Shown here piece after piece: positions 21,747-36,300 of a DNA stretch of 64,000 nt (within the stretch, counting starts at the first letter, position 1; each line of letters starts with the position of its first letter). The DNA comes from Galbula dea (taxonomy: Eukaryota; Chordata; Aves; Piciformes; Galbulidae): contig VWZX01009108.1 of assembly GCA_013399015.1 (NCBI GenBank), forward strand, positions 1,232,822-1,296,821, in the 5' to 3' direction. Below the pieces are notes generated by a model. The model was not told where the DNA came from. It ran no database searches and was given only the letters and a program-made list of their open reading frames with translations. The position numbers and the translations under genes are program-made.

Positions 21747-24700
21747 GTAACATAATAAAAAGCCAGTAGATATGTCATTTAATCACTGGGATGAAAATAA
21801 AGTTCACGTATTTAATTTCCTTATTTTGAGTCCTGCTTGCAGGGGAAAAAAAAAATGTTTAAATGTTCTGAAGAAAATCTTGGAGTCATTGCTTAAGAAA
21901 ACTTGTGTTGAAATTTTGCCAAACAAAGACTTCAGGACTTAGCTTTGTAATTGCTTTTCCCCACAGTAGTTGCAAAGACTCTGCCTGTAGTAGCAATTAT
22001 AGAAAGCCAACTGTGTTTTTTAAATAATTGAAATGAAGTGATCAGAGTGCAGTGGATAGGATTCCATTTATTTTAAAAGCTTCATTGGTCTACAGTTAGC
22101 AGAATCTATTTTATTTTAAAAATTCCCTTTGGCTGCAGTTTGGTGCCTCAGCTGCCTCCTCCTATCAGTATAGCTTCTGTGCTGACAATTCAATGGCTGC
22201 TTCTGGATTTTCACTGGAAATTAAATACTTTCCTTTAAGTAATTTTCTGACATTTTTAATACTTCAGGTGTTTTTTACTTCCAGAGTAAGAGAAGATGAT
22301 AATATTTGGCTTTTATGAGTAGAAGCTTCTTTCTTTGTCTTACTGATGCATGCTGCTTTGATTGCTTCATCTCATCATTAATTTAGGATGAAGTACTTTA
22401 AAGAAATGTAAAGGAACTCTTTAAGGAATGAAACTAGCACATATTCATGAGTAACATTGCCATGTAATCAGCATCAATCTGCTTTAGCTGTGCCAGGAGA
22501 ATACAACTGTAGGCTTATAACTCCTAGAAATACAATATTTAGAAGACTTTGTACTGTATTATGAAAACCAGTTGATTGTTGTGAGATGTTTTGTAGACTA
22601 AAATTATCAGACTGGTTTCCACAGTACACACCTTCTCTGTTTGTTAATGTCAGGACTACTCATTATGTTGTTTAACTACAGAGAAGCAGTTGCTGCTGGT
22701 AGCACTGAATAACATGAATTTGCAGTTCCTGAGGTTGTTTTTGTGGTGGTGGTGTTCAGGATATGAATAGTATTTTTATTTACACTGGCCACTAGTTCAA
22801 ATCACCTAGCTCATGCTTTCTCAGCAAGGTTGCATGCTTTTTGCTTTCAGTATCTCTGCTGGCTCGAATGCAGATTGTTAATGCCAAGAGGTGAACTGAA
22901 TGACAGAAATTCTTGATCTCTGTCCATTTTACAGAACATTATTGTTGATTTTATTGGCAGAAATAGGAAGAAGTGGATGGCTAGCTTGAAACTATTGATT
23001 AAAAGAATGTGTTAAGATGATTGTTGTTGATAAACAGTGAAATGTGTAATTTATGTACTTCATTAAGTTAATATGGGGTAATGCATTTAGAGCACTGAGA
23101 ACTTCAAAAATACTGGTCAAAGAGGAGTTGCTTTGTACAAATGTCCATTTTATGTCATTCTGGACACTTGATGAAAAAATTTAGGATGCTGCCATTGAAG
23201 TATTCCATTTGAATCAAAACAGTAACATTTTTCTTTCCCACAGAACTCCCTTTCTCTAAAATTCCAGGTTTAAATGATCTCCCCCAACACCACAGACCAT
23301 GTTACAATTAAAGTTATGGATGTATTTGGTAAAGGAGAATGGCTTAGGTGGAACTTTATTTCTGTCTTTAAATGCTTTTATTTATTGTAAATTCACTGTC
23401 CATTGATGCAATGGAAGAGGTAAAGCACTTTTAAGCTAACTTGGTGTCTTTGAGCATACAAGTCTGGTTGGTTGTTGAGATTAATAGTGTCGCTGTGGTT
23501 GGCTTTTTCAAGAGCATTGACTCAGAACTTACACCTCATTTTGAAGAACAAACAAGGCAGCAAAAATTCAAGGTGGCCTCTGGTAGAAGAATTCAAAGGA
23601 ATTTATTGAAAGTTTTAGAAACAAAATGAATCAGGGAATCATCACCAAGTAGCTGCTGAAAGGTCAGAGAGATAATAACACAGACAGCATAACTTATAAT
23701 GGCAAATTCAGGAATCTTTTTAGTTTTTCGAGGGGAGAGGGGAAGGCTGATTTGGTCAGAACTTGTCAGAGTTTGCATGGCCCAAGCCCCTGTTTAATAC
23801 AGGGAAATTGGAAGTGATGTCACTGAAAGCTGTGGATGGAGTAATTGGAGTACTCTTTTACTGAAGATGATTGCAGGAAGGGAAGAGAGGGCATTGATTT
23901 AAGTGAATGCCATGTCGAAGTCTGTTCTAGACCTGCCTTTGTCACGGCCTTCCTATGTGATATTTAACAAGAGTTGGCTGGTAGTCTATAAAATGACTTT
24001 AACAAAAGAAAAAGCAGTTCTTGTTGCAAATGGTTTTGGTATAGGATGCACAACTGCTGGCCTGGAGAGGGAAAAGAAATAGGAAAAGAAGCAGGAATCT
24101 GAGTGCAAAGTGAATGAGGTTTTAGATGCAATAGCAGAATTATGCCGGGAAAATTTGCCTCTTTCCTACATGACTGAGCAAGCACTAAGAAACTCTCCCA
24201 TCCCTCTCTTTGTAATAATAATAGTAATAAAAACCTTAGAATGGAAAACATGAGGAGCTGCTCTTAATAGCTCTCCACATGTAAATACGTGGTTGGCAGA
24301 ACCTTGCTAAAATAACCTTAGGGCACAGAGCCAGACTCTGTGCAGCTTACGTATGTAGATTTTGTAATCATAAGTCAGTGTTAAAACATTAAAACCAGAA
24401 TTTATATGTGTAATGGAAAGATATGAAGTATGCTTGCTTTTCTTTCCTCTGGCCTGGGAATTTGAAAAAAAGAATGGTTTTCACTGAAAAAAAAGAAAAG
24501 AATAGCAAAGAAGAGCTGCCCTCTGTTTTGTTTTTTGAGTTACAGCTCCATATGTTGAATTGTATAGGAGGAAAAGATAGATCCAAGGTATTTAGCAAAG
24601 AAACTCCATTAGTCATAGGGGATGTTGACTTTCCCCACCAAGATGTCAAGTTTTAACTCGCTTCATTGCATGCTGTCCCATCAAGAGTAAGCATGATCCA

Positions 24701-26596
24701 GAAGTTGGTAGCAGCTCTGAGATTATCTGAGAAATAAATCTAGGTGGTGATCAAGGTTATACCTTGTGAAGTCAAGAGGTTCCTGCTCTTAGGAAAGCAG
24801 TTGTTTAGGTGTGGTTATTTCCTGAGATTAGGGTCATATTTGCAACAGATTATTTAGCCACATAACACTTATACAAGAAAACTTCAGTAGTACAAGAAAT
24901 AAAGTATTTGCAGATTTTAATTGTTTTTGCTACTGAGAGGAAGACAAGAAATTGGTTTGAATAACTTAAACCATTAATATTTAATATCAGAATAATTTAA
25001 TTAATATCACTTTGATTTTCATACCAAAGCTCTTGGTTATAAATATCAAACTGGGAGTTGTGGTCCTAGTCAGTTTTGAGGTGATAATTCAGCTCACAGT
25101 GTACGTGGGAAGCTTTGCTGCATTTGCAGAGGTGGTGGATTTCTGGTGAGACATTAAAATGTGGTCCCTCCTGCCCAGTTTTGTTGTGGGCTGAGGAAGA
25201 CTGGAATCAAGTTCTTCTGGAAAAAAGAAGTGGGAAATCTCAGACCATCCTGAAACCAGTATCAGTGCTGTTGTTTTTGTACAAGATAAATGACCTCTCC
25301 ACCAAGGGGAAAAGATCCTGTGGTAATGTTGCTTTCCATAAACACAGAAATCAACAAACTAAACCACTGGAAAAGAGGAATTCCTGCTGCTTTTTAGTTT
25401 GTGTTGACTTGACTTTGCTAGCAACACTACTTTTCCTTGGGTCTGTTTTCTTGCTTCTAGCTCTTGAGGCTTTCTCAAGAACTAATGGCTTATTTCCTCC
25501 ATGGTAGCTAAACCAAGTAGCTTTCCTTTTAATCTGAGATGGGAGCAGAGGGTGAGTAGGATCTATCAGTCTGGTGTTTCTGGAGGTAAATAGTGACAGA
25601 TAATGAGGCTGAATTACTCTCAGTAGCAAAAGCCAAGTTATCATAAGCATGGGGTATCATGGAGTGTGCATCAGGTTTGTGGAGAGCAAAACTTATGAAT
25701 GGGGTTGCTTTTCCCAACAGAATTTTTGATGTTTTTCTCTATTTCATTATTATTTTCAGTGTTCTCAGTTTATATACTGTCCTGAGATTAAACACTTGTT
25801 CTTACAAGAATAAACAGTGTGCTATTTACAGGGAGGCAATTTATAAGTGTTCCAGCAATGTAAAAGCCCCTTAAAATAGGCATACATTAAGTTCTGCTCA
25901 TTTTAAGGCCTTTTCAGATGCCAGATTAGAATAAAGTTTTATTTTAAGAGATAATTTCCAAGGATACAACAAATCTATACATGAGCTAGGCCAAATTAAG
26001 ATCTTCATCAAGATAAAAGGATTCACACAGAGATGATTTCTGTCTGTAGATGAAGTAATTCACACAAAACAATGATTTAAGCAATCTTTGAGTAGGACCA
26101 ACTTCAGGATGCTTTGCATCCTCATTATGAATGTGCATAAGCAATCAAAGTCTAGCTTTTAACTTTTAAAATTGCAGAAGAATGTAATTCACAACACAAA
26201 AATGTGACCTAGAATCCAGGATCTTGGTGTGTATATGACACGTGCAGAGTTAATGACTTTCTGGATCAATGATGCATGTTGAATTTTGCATGATTCAGCT
26301 AGAGGTTCATGTTAGAAGGATTGTGCTTGTTTAGTGATGAAAATCTGTCAAGGGCTTAATAGTTATATGTTAGAGATACAGATGGATAAAAATACATATT
26401 CTGTTGTTCAACATGCAGATTAAAAATCTAGATCAAGTTAACTACCTATTTCTTCAAGCATTTGAAAGAAGACTCAAATGTTATGCTGTTGTTATTGTAA
26501 TTGCAATCTGCTGCTAAATAATGTGTTGGTGAAATCAAACTTAATTATCCACTACATTACTTTTATAGATACACACTGATTTAATTTGTTTTTAAG

Positions 26597-26760
26597 GTTT
26601 AATGAAGAAACTAGAAGAGGAGATAAATTCCAATTCATTCCTGGTTACGAAAAAAATACCTAGAGAGCTTGAAAGTAAGAAGAATTTGGTGTATTTCTTA
26701 CAGAAGGTGGTTGCAGAGCCAGCTATGAGTCAATCAGATCTCAATGTACTTGAAATCAAG
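26597..26760 (+). CDS. IFT81: IFT81 coding exon 8 (residues 261-315)
   Basis: A 164-nt exon; with the carried base it encodes SLMKKLEEEINSNSFLVTKK, then FLQKVVAEPAMSQSDLNVLE, following the human coiled coil closely. Acceptor TTTTTAAG, donor ATCAAG/GTAAGC, ending in phase 0. Confidence 0.95.
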
Positions 26761-29346
26761 GTAAGCTGACCAAGGTCACACTTAATTTGTGTTCCCTAGC
26801 ATAGTCTAAGGTTATTGCACACTGTAGTTTTCTTATCCCTACTTTATATCCTTGAGAAAATGTTTCTTTCTCAATGGAATATCCCTTCAGTTGTAAAATA
26901 GAAGTGTGTTAATCATAAAATGCAAACCATGAGCTAAGTTTAAAAACCAAAACACAAAACAAACCCCAAACCTAAGCCAAACCCAACTCTATCCTCAAAT
27001 GCTAGTTAGAAAATTGTGTCAGGAGTTTGCTATGGCATGAGCAGAGATGTTAATTTAACACTAAAGGTTTGCTTTTTCTTCTCTTCAGATTCCCCTTGTT
27101 TTAAACTTTCATTGACATCAGGGGAGTTTATACTAACACACCAAGAGCGTTCATGGAGTGGTGAACAACATCCTCTGAGTGACAGATCTTCACAATATTG
27201 TGCCTTAATGTGCAGTGGCTCACTTAGTGTTTGGCATAGTTCTGCATCATTTATTTTAGTTGGTAATAGCAAAGGAAATTTTGGACTCAAATACTTGATT
27301 TAGCCTTTCAGAAGTGAAAAGCAAATGATGTTAGAATGAGCACAAATCCTGATTTTTGTAGCATATATCCAAAATGTTGCCACAGAAGTACATTTATGTA
27401 TTTCTCACAATTGAGTTTTCACATTCACATAATCCTAAATGAAAGATTAAATATGTAATGTTATGTTCTAGAAGAATTTAGAGGAATGCTAATTATTAGT
27501 GTTTCTATTGATGATGATTTACCTCAGTGTTAGCTAGAGTAGGAAGACAAGGCCTACTTACCACTAGGTACACTGTTCAGTCAATCTCTTCTTCTCTTGC
27601 CAGTTGGTTTTTAATCTTCCCAGGATTTCCAACTCAGGCTTTGCTGTGCAAGATTGATGAGGAAACAATATTTGTGATAGATCAGAGAATGATTTCCCCA
27701 TGGGTGTGAGGCTGCCATCCACCATTCTTCTTGTGTCTTGAAGCAGAGAGAGGTTCAACAACTCCACCCACATCATAGTAGCTTGTGCATTCACACACAG
27801 CACATGCTAAAGTCACAGAATAAAGAAATGCCCGCATCAGACCAGAATCAACAGTCAAGTGTCATCAAGAATACATTTTAAGGTTAAGATTCTCATTTAC
27901 AAGAATGAAATCAGTGACAGCCTAATTCTGGATTCCAGTTGTTGCACTATTAAGGATGACAGCTTTATTAAATGGGAGATTAGGTCTGAAATAATGAACT
28001 GGCTCCGTGATTCAGCCTCTGCTTTCCTCATTTATTTCTTCTAATCAAAACAATACTTGTGCTTGCATTTACTTCTTTCAGGCATACTTGAAGCCCTGCT
28101 TTGCACCTCTCTTTTCCAATAGTATTACTAAGTTTTTGCCAGTATTTTAAAAGAACTCCTACCTTGTTTATTTTCCTTTTTCTCCCTGAGGTAACCTTTT
28201 AATTTGTTACATTTTGGAAGTATGTTGTTCTTAATAGATAATAAACCATGTCATATACTTGGCTGTTTCCACAGCATGGCCTTAGACAGCATTTTTTTTT
28301 CAAGCCAGCTTTCTGTTATCTCAGTGTCTTAAAAAGGAGCTGTATTGCACAAAGCATACTACTATCAGGTATTTTATAATACATAACCCATTTATTCACA
28401 GAAGGGAATTGTTACTCCATCTTCAAATTCAGGCCTGTTCTACAGGTAACACCTTTTGTAAAGGAACAGAATTTACAGAAGATATTTTTTTTTAGATGTT
28501 GGATTATTTCTAGTCCTACTGAGCACTTCATTTAGAATCCTGAGCCTTCAAAGTACACAGATACTGCTCATAGAAAAGTTAGGGTAATGATCAGTGCTGT
28601 ACCTGCATTGTGTTTTGACTCCATTGGATTTCAGCACAAATTTACACTGCTTCCTTATCAGCACTCATCTAGTTAGCAGAGAATTAAAGGAAGGTTGCTA
28701 GGGCTGTGGTTTCCATGGCTGATGAAAGTCTCAGTGTAGCATTAAGTTATGACTGGAAAAGCTGGAATCAGTACACTAGTATAGCTCTTCATGAGTTCCA
28801 GGTGCCCTGAAGCTTCAGGCAGAATGAAGATCAACAATTTAAGACCATGGACAAACAGGTGCATTTTGTGGCAGCAGAGAGAAGATACCATACAGCTGGA
28901 ATATGGTGGTCTGTGCCTCTTCAAAGTAGTGATGAATTTTGATGTCACTCAGTCTTTATTTGGTCCCCTTTAGACATCTGATAAAGGTTGAGTGAAAAGG
29001 GATTTTAGGTAATACTGATAAAATGACATTTTTTACATAGTCTGTGTCACCATCACTCTTTTTTTCTGTCTGTAGCAATTCAGAGGCATTTTCTTTCCAC
29101 ATCCAGCAGTTTAGTTCATTTGCAGGGCCAATGTCATGCTTTTGCCTTATCATAAAGACACAGAACTGGAAATCCAAAATCAGCCTCTTCCTGACTAGTG
29201 CTTAATGACTCATGGAGTTTTTTGGGTTTGTTTCTCTGCTGTAAAAATGAAACTAGCTGGATTGTAAATCTGATTTGCAAAGCATTTAAGTCTTGGAAAA
29301 GATGAAATAAAGCTCCATTTCCTTAGTTTTTTATTCTGCCTTGCAG
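26761..29346 (+). other. IFT81 intron after coding exon 8
   Basis: A 2.6-kb intron. An A/C-rich low-complexity patch lies at about 26941-26988. No exon or interspersed repeat was recognised. Confidence 0.8.
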
Positions 29347-29442
29347 ATAAATGAAGTCAGCACACAAGTGAATCAGCTTGTTGAGAAAAGAATGATGAAG
29401 GATGAGCCAACTGATAGTAAATTTTCCTTGTATCGCCAACAG
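29347..29442 (+). CDS. IFT81: IFT81 coding exon 9 (residues 316-347)
   Basis: A 96-nt phase-0 exon encoding INEVSTQVNQLVEKRMMKDE and ending SLYRQQ, coiled coil. Acceptor CTGCCTTGCAG, donor CAACAG/GTAAGA. Confidence 0.95.
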
Positions 29443-30325
29443 GTAAGAAGGAACAGAATGGTTTTTAAGCAGAACAGTAGATCAGTTTCAGTCACTGCTT
29501 ATTTCACATATTGATTCTTTAATTTAGTTAGCATAAATCAGTAGAAATACATATTACTGGAGGACAAAAAGAAAATAAATAACTGTTGAACAAATATATG
29601 TTTAGGGCCGAGTCAGTTGCTTTCAGTCACGTTAGTGAGTTTGTATTGACTGCAGAACTTAAGCTGTGAGGTGCTGCCCTTCAGCTCTATCACAGGAATT
29701 CTGGAGGGAGCATTTTGGAGGAGCTGTTTTGGTGAAGTTCCAGCTGTGGACAGATTCTCAAAAGGCAGAGTGTGGGCTGGCTGCTGCAGGCAGACCTGGA
29801 TGCAAGGCTTGCTTTTGGTTCCATCTCTCACTTGTGTTTGACCATGTGCTATTTATCCCCATTGCATCTATTAAGAAGGTATTCTTTGATTTTTTCAGCC
29901 TAAGGCTATAAAATAGTCTTTCTATAAAATAGGCTGTCTGGTCTAGTCTTAGTAAATTCACAAGTTCTGAAAAGGATTTATGAACTCTGAGATTTGCAGA
30001 GCTTACCCAGAAATGCAAGTGATTCCTTTTCCAGGCAACCTGCACCACTGCTAATTTTATTGAAGATTTTCATCACGATGCCTGTAGTGCCAGCTTAAGA
30101 AATAAAAAGGTTTAAGGAAAATGTATCAGTGGGAGGAAGAAAACAGTGGTAAAATGTATACTGCAGTTGGATCACACATGCAATATGAAATGCACCATCT
30201 TGTTTAGTAAGAGATGCTCTTCTTCCTGACATAATGTGCAGGCACCAAAGACCAAGTGGCTTGTGATAAAACTATATTCAGTGGAGGAACCACTCCAGGA
30301 GTTGAGGTTGCTGCTGCGAGTTGCT

Positions 30326-30384
30326 GCCTGCTAAATGTACTTCCAGGCAGAATCACTAAAGCAAAGAGTATTTTAGCTGCCTCA
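30326..30384 (+). repeat. Copy 1 of a 59-bp direct duplication in IFT81 introns
   Basis: This segment matches 32515-32573 without gaps at 54 of 59 positions, including an unbroken identical core of about 36 bases (AGGCAGAATCACTAAAGCAA and onward). The flanks do not match. The two copies lie in the introns before and after coding exon 10, so they may be two insertions of an unrecognised repeat or an old local duplication. Confidence 0.8.
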
Positions 30385-31468
30385 GGGTGGTCTTTGCTTT
30401 GTTCCACGAGGGACTGGCTTCTGTTTCACAAAATAATCATATCTGTAGTACCACAATTTGTCACTGCAGCTATCTCATGAATCCAAAAGCTGAGATAATA
30501 CCCCAGCAGAATTCTCTTAGATGTATTTTTACAAATAAAGCTGTTCCTTTTAACCTAAGGTCAGAAAGCAGCTGTGTATTTTGCTTCATTTTTTTTCCCT
30601 GTCATATGAGGAAACCAACCATGTGCATGTATCTCAATGTGGTTTTTTTGAACTATTCTTAAATAGCATACTTCAGCAGGATAAAAATGTTGGGGTTTTT
30701 TTCCCCCCTCTACTAATGTATACTTGTGTTCCCAAATCTGTTAGGTCAAATGTTAGGTACTATTAAATATTTTGTCTTGTATAAAATATTATTTTTTTAA
30801 AACGGTTTCTCTTCTAGACTCAAAAAAAAAAAAAGAAAGAAAAAGAATAATCATTAATCTAAACTAATTCTGTACTGCATTGCTTTATTCATCATCTTAA
30901 AGCTATTTGCCAAGATTTAGTGGCTCAGTTCTGCTGTTAGTATAACATATTTCTGTAGGTTGGAGTAGGTTGGAGTTATAAAAATCTGTATTATGACATT
31001 TGTGAAGTCTTGGATGACTTTCCAGTTGAGCCATGTTGGTGTAGCTTACATATGCACAAAAAAGGGGCTATGTAGAAGAAATGGAGCAGCTAAAATGCCT
31101 GCCTTTTTCTTCAATGAACATGGAAAATGAGGTGAAGAAATGTAGATCTAAGATGCAAAAAAGATCAGCATGAATCTGGGCAAAAAAAGAGTATGCTTGA
31201 AATCTCAGCTGTGCTGCAGAAAGTTGGGTGTCTGCAATCAGTTGCAGTGAAGCTGTGGTTTAACACCCTGGGTATAATGTGGAATCAATGCTTTTTCTTT
31301 GCAGTGAGGCATGCTCAATGATTATGTCTTAAGGAAAATCACTTTCTGACAGTTAAAATGTGGTTTCAGTGGTGCAGTGCCTGAAATGTAATGGATTACC
31401 TCTTACTAATGATGAAGCCAGGCAATTTTGACTTCACTTGGCCATGTGCATTTTTAATGCTTGTGCAG

Positions 31469-31615
31469 GCATCTATATTTTCCCGGAAGAAGGAAGCCAA
31501 GGCAGAAGAACTTCAGGCTGCTAAGGAGGAGATGTCCAGTGCTGAAAGGGAGATGCTGCAGAAGACCAGTCAGGCCCAGGAGTTAGAAGGTGCTGATGTT
31601 CTGAAAGGGGATGAG
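31469..31615 (+). CDS. IFT81: IFT81 coding exon 10 (residues 348-396)
   Basis: A 147-nt phase-0 exon encoding ASIFSRKKEAKAEELQAAKE and ending GADVLKGDE. Acceptor ATGCTTGTGCAG, donor GATGAG/GTATGC. It is flanked on both sides by introns carrying the 59-bp duplicated element. Confidence 0.95.
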
Positions 31616-32514
31616 GTATGCAAAGAAACTGTGGGTATTATGAAGAGGAAATTTGTCAGAAATGGATCCATTTTTGATAACTTGCAGTTTCCTTTTAACT
31701 TTATCTTGCAGCAACTGCTCCTACAGTATCTTACCTGTTTTCATAGTACATTCTCAAACTGTGTGGCCTCACCATGGCAGCAGGTTGACCACTAGTGGTT
31801 TTGAAAGCACAATTTTGTCATCAGAATCCAAAACTTACATATTTGAAGAGTTGTTATTTTTAATGTGCAGCTAGTACAATGCTGTGCAGTGCTTTCAGAT
31901 GCTTTCCAGGATTTACACTGCACCAGTGCTTGATTTGTAGCTATTTTCAAATTATTAATTTTAATTATTCACATTGTACCTAATAGATTGCAAGGTATAT
32001 GGGGACTTAGTGATAGGCTGTCAACATTCCAGGCTCTGAGTCAAAATAATGTCAAATATCATCACAAAGGTATGATGGCAAATAACTAATGATAAAAGTC
32101 AGCAAGACTAATGAAGGGATTAGGAGTTCAAATGATAAATCACATAGATTAATTTGGTTATTTGATGTGTAATATAAATCTGCATTACTATCCATTCTTT
32201 ACGTGCTATATGATCATAAAGCATAATACCAGCAATGATCAGAAATGCAATTAGTCCTGTTGTATTTATTACACACAGAGGTTTTTGCTTCCAACAAGCT
32301 TTCTCAGACCCTCCTGAAGTTTAGCTGCAATACAGACTTTGACTTAGCACAATCAGCATAGCTCAGGCAAAGTTATATTTGAAGCTGTACTTATCAAAGC
32401 AGCTTTTTCTCCTTCACATTTCTTGAAGAATAAGGCTGCTGCAGCTGGGTGGGGGTTTGTCAGCAAAATTAATTGACTTTTCTTCAGACAGTAATTTTTC
32501 TCAGCTTGAAAGAA

Positions 32515-32573
32515 GCCTCCTAAGTGTACTTAGAGGCAGAATCACTAAAGCAAAGAGTATTTTAGCTGCATCA
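32515..32573 (+). repeat. Copy 2 of the 59-bp direct duplication
   Basis: Partner of 30326-30384, same orientation, five mismatches and no gaps. It lies about 2.2 kb further on, past coding exon 10. Confidence 0.8.
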
Positions 32574-33304
32574 TTCTCTGACTTAATATATCTTTGTATT
32601 CCCTCCATACTGTGTTAATTTGCAATGCCATCATTTATCAAGAGTACCACTCTTCACTTTCCTTTTCTTTGTCTGCTTCTGTGCTTTATTTACATAGTGC
32701 TTACTAGAGGGAACGCCCTTGGTAGAAGGAACTCCCTTCCTGATCCCATAGGACATGCCTGCTCCACTAAAATCAGACTTCTTTTAAAGGAGTTTGAGAG
32801 AGTGAATCAAGTATGGAGATATGTGTATGTACAGCCATGCATAAAGGCTTCCTGTATCATATGGAATCCATGCATATTTTACTGCTGCCTTCTTGCCTTT
32901 CTCCCCTTCCATAAATCAACTACTACACATTCCATAGGTGTTCCATAGGTGCCAGTAATAAGACCACAACAAGGTTTTCAATCCCATCTTGCTCAAGTCT
33001 TTGACAACATTTGAAGTAAAAATAAAAACAGAAAGCAGACAATCTGTGTTTCATGACATGTAATGGGAAAGAAGTGTTTAATTAATCATCAAGAATGCAT
33101 TACCAAGACAGCAACATATGTTTTACATTAGGTAAGGAATAATTCATGTTGTGCCTGTTCTTGAGGTGACCACGTACTGTGATCCATGGTAATTCCAGGA
33201 GAGCAGGGTAGGAGGGAAACATGGTTACAGAACCATGTAAGAGGCTTAATAATGAACAATTCAGATTAGTTGTCTGATACAGGGAAGAGGCTCAAGACAG
33301 AAAA

Positions 33305-33386
33305 ATCACAGAATCACAGAATTGTGAGAGTTGGAAAGGACCTTAAAGATCATCTAGTTCCAACCCCCCCTGCCATGGGCACATGG
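33305..33386 (-). mobile_element. CR1 LINE 3'-end fragment
   Basis: An antisense CR1 tail: TCACAGAATCACAGAAT, then GTTGGAAAGGACCTTAAAGA, then TCATCTAGTTCCAACCCCCC. It is truncated and has no coding capacity. Confidence 0.9.
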
Positions 33387-36300
33387 TTTAAACATAACCT
33401 GCATTCCTGTTCAAATCAATTCTGCTTTTGATTTTTAAAATCTTTTCAAGTCTTCATTTTGAGGAGTGAAGAAGAAATGACTGAACACTTTGGACAAAAC
33501 CTTCAGCTTAAAATAAGAAGTGCTTGTCTTTTTGTAAGAAACATTTCCTGTTTTGTAAAATAGTTTCTGTACATTGGCCCAAGGAAGCCAGTGCTACACA
33601 GTCCAGATATAGGAAAAGGATTGGAATTCTTGATGACTTTGCTTGTTTTTCAAAGGTCACAGATTCCTCATCTGGAAAATGGAGCTTGTGGTATTGAATT
33701 CTTTTGTAGATGTCTGCTGCCAAAAATGCTGCATAGGACCTTGTCTTCATATCTCCTGAAAGTACACTGCAAACACATTACAGTCCTGCTTCAGAGTCTA
33801 GGTTATGAGAAGACAGGACTGAGAGGTGAGAGTAATTAGTTGGCAGGGAAGAGGTGATGAAGTAAAAGTGAAGGGAACAGGTTATCTCTTGTCAGTAAGT
33901 CTCTGTTGATCACTCACCAGACAACCTTTTGCTATAGATTTGTTTCTGATACATTATGCTTTTAAATTTGTGTTTTCTGATCAGTGCTCTGTTACTCCAG
34001 CTTTGAGCCAGCACCAAAGGAAATCTTGATTGATGTAGTAGTGGTGAGTCACTGCTGCAGTATGTATGTTCAGTGGGGACAGAAAGAGGTTGTACATTCA
34101 ACCTTCACTTGGCACTCTCTGACAACCCAGGGCTTCCTCATGCTTCTTGCAGTCACACACATTTTACATTTTGTTCCTCCATTTTCAAAAGGGTTTTAAC
34201 AAATAGCTTTACTGTCTTAAGTTTCAAACAAGCTTTTAATCCTGCCATGTTTAACCTATCTAAATGCTGTCCTTAAATCAAAGAATTGTTTTTCTCCTAT
34301 AGCCAGCATTTCTCTTCTCTTTGTCTCATGTTGCTGTCTCCTCTTACATCATGGCACTCACAAGACTTGGCAATCGAAGAATCAGTGCTCCCCTAGCAGT
34401 ATTTGGATCTCCAGTTGGGGTCTTAGCACATTCACCAAAAGGTCAGCCCTAGCTTATGTTTTTAGTTGCTAGTGTTTTGCTTTCTTCTCTAATCACAAAC
34501 AGGAATTGCAACAGCAATGCATTGGCTGGAGAGGTTGTAGAGCTAGATACAACTCAGAAGAAACAGCAGGGAATAACCAATCTGTTTACATCAAGGACAA
34601 AAAGATAGGAATACATTGTCTCCTTCAGGGATTATGAAATCTTTTTAAGTACTTCAGAGAAAGTACAATGAGCATGGGGCAAAGTTGGCAGGCTCCTAGC
34701 TGCAGCTGTCAGATCCTGAAAATTAGAGAATCAAATGTTGACACTTAGAAGGCTAGATGGCTCAATTACAAGTGATCCTAGGCAATGCTGTGATATTTTT
34801 AGGTCTTTACACAATACATTGTACTTTTTCAGAGTTCAGCATAGGGCCCCAAGAACCTTGTCTTCCCCAAGGTATCAGAATAGAATAGTGTCATAGCTGT
34901 GCTTAGCTGCAGTAGTTGCAATGGGTATGTGCTTGAGAACGTGGCACAACGAGGCCTCTCAGGTTGTTAACAGATATGTGAGGTTTGCATATTCATTTCC
35001 AGAAGGAGTTTCCTTTGTTTTCAAACAAATGCCATCCATGCCTACCTACCCCTGGTAAAACCCATCTCAGAAATGTTTCAGTTTGCAGACGGAGCAAACA
35101 GTCAGTCTTGGACCACAGATCTTGTCACTTTAATACTGTAAGGTCTCTCTGGATCCACTAGAAACAGTTATCTAGCTCCCAACTAGCTGGATGAGTTTTG
35201 AAGAGAGTGGCTCTACAGGAGCTCACAACTCAAACATGAACTGGTTTAAGCCAAATCCTAGGATATATCACCCTATCAGTTTGCCCTCTTAACTCTTCAC
35301 TAATGTTCTAGGTACAGTTTCATTCCTGTCTGTTAAAGGCTCCTTACACATGAAAACAGGAGAGTAGCTCACAGTCACGTGTGAACAAACGTGGCAAATC
35401 TGTAGGATCCTTAGAGAAGGCAGAAGCTTTCTGGGGTAAGAAGTTAACCATCATTTAAGCCAAATGTATGCAGTGATTCAGACAAATCTGAACTGAACTG
35501 AATGCTCTTTCAGCACCCACTGGCATGAATAAATCATCAGTTTTACAGATCTGTGCGTTTTCAGTGATAACTGAGAATGGGTTGTCCTTAGAAATACTCT
35601 GATCCAAATTATTAGTACTGGCTACATTGATACTTCTTTCCTGACCAAAAGCAAGCACTCCTGGGAGAGTTACCCTGCTTAATGCTAATGAAGAACTTTC
35701 CTGATTGATCTGTCCAGTCAGCAGCAGGCTGTAGGATACTTTTATTTGAATAGATTGAGGTAATATTGCTCCTATCTTTTAGAACTTTGTCGTTCTGTGT
35801 GTGAGTTATTAACTATATCCAACAGAGGCTGTACTAGCTTAAATTTAGGGCCTCTTAGGAACAAATACTGGAAGTCTGTCATGATCAAGAACTTTTCCTG
35901 ACTGAATTTTAATACTTTGGACAGTCTGTACCCCATTAATTGGTATAGTTAGAAAATGAAAACATCTGTTCCTGTACTTTTAATAAAAATAAAGATAGTC
36001 AGCTAGGGTTTTCTTCAATTATTGTGCTTATGAAAATCATTTTATTATTAAAACTACTTATTTGGAACCTGGTTTAGATTATGCATTTCAGAAAAATATC
36101 TTCTTTTTAATAATTAATACTTAATTTTCTGTAATTGTTTCATATGAAGACTGTCTTGATCACTGTACCACAATCAAATTGATAGAGTAATCCAGAAAAT
36201 ACTGGGTTTAAAGATTTGACTCAAAAGCAAGGGATTACTCTGGGATTAGTTCTTTCCTGAAAACCACCTTATCCATTTTCTCCTTTAATGATGATCTTGG

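Larger units (their letters stand above)
20105..26596 (+). other. IFT81 intron after coding exon 7 (6.5 kb)
   Basis: A long AT-rich intron. It contains the TA-rich region and the candidate cassette exon at 21546-21746, listed separately. Elsewhere only short chance frames are seen, and no interspersed repeat was recognised. Confidence 0.8.
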
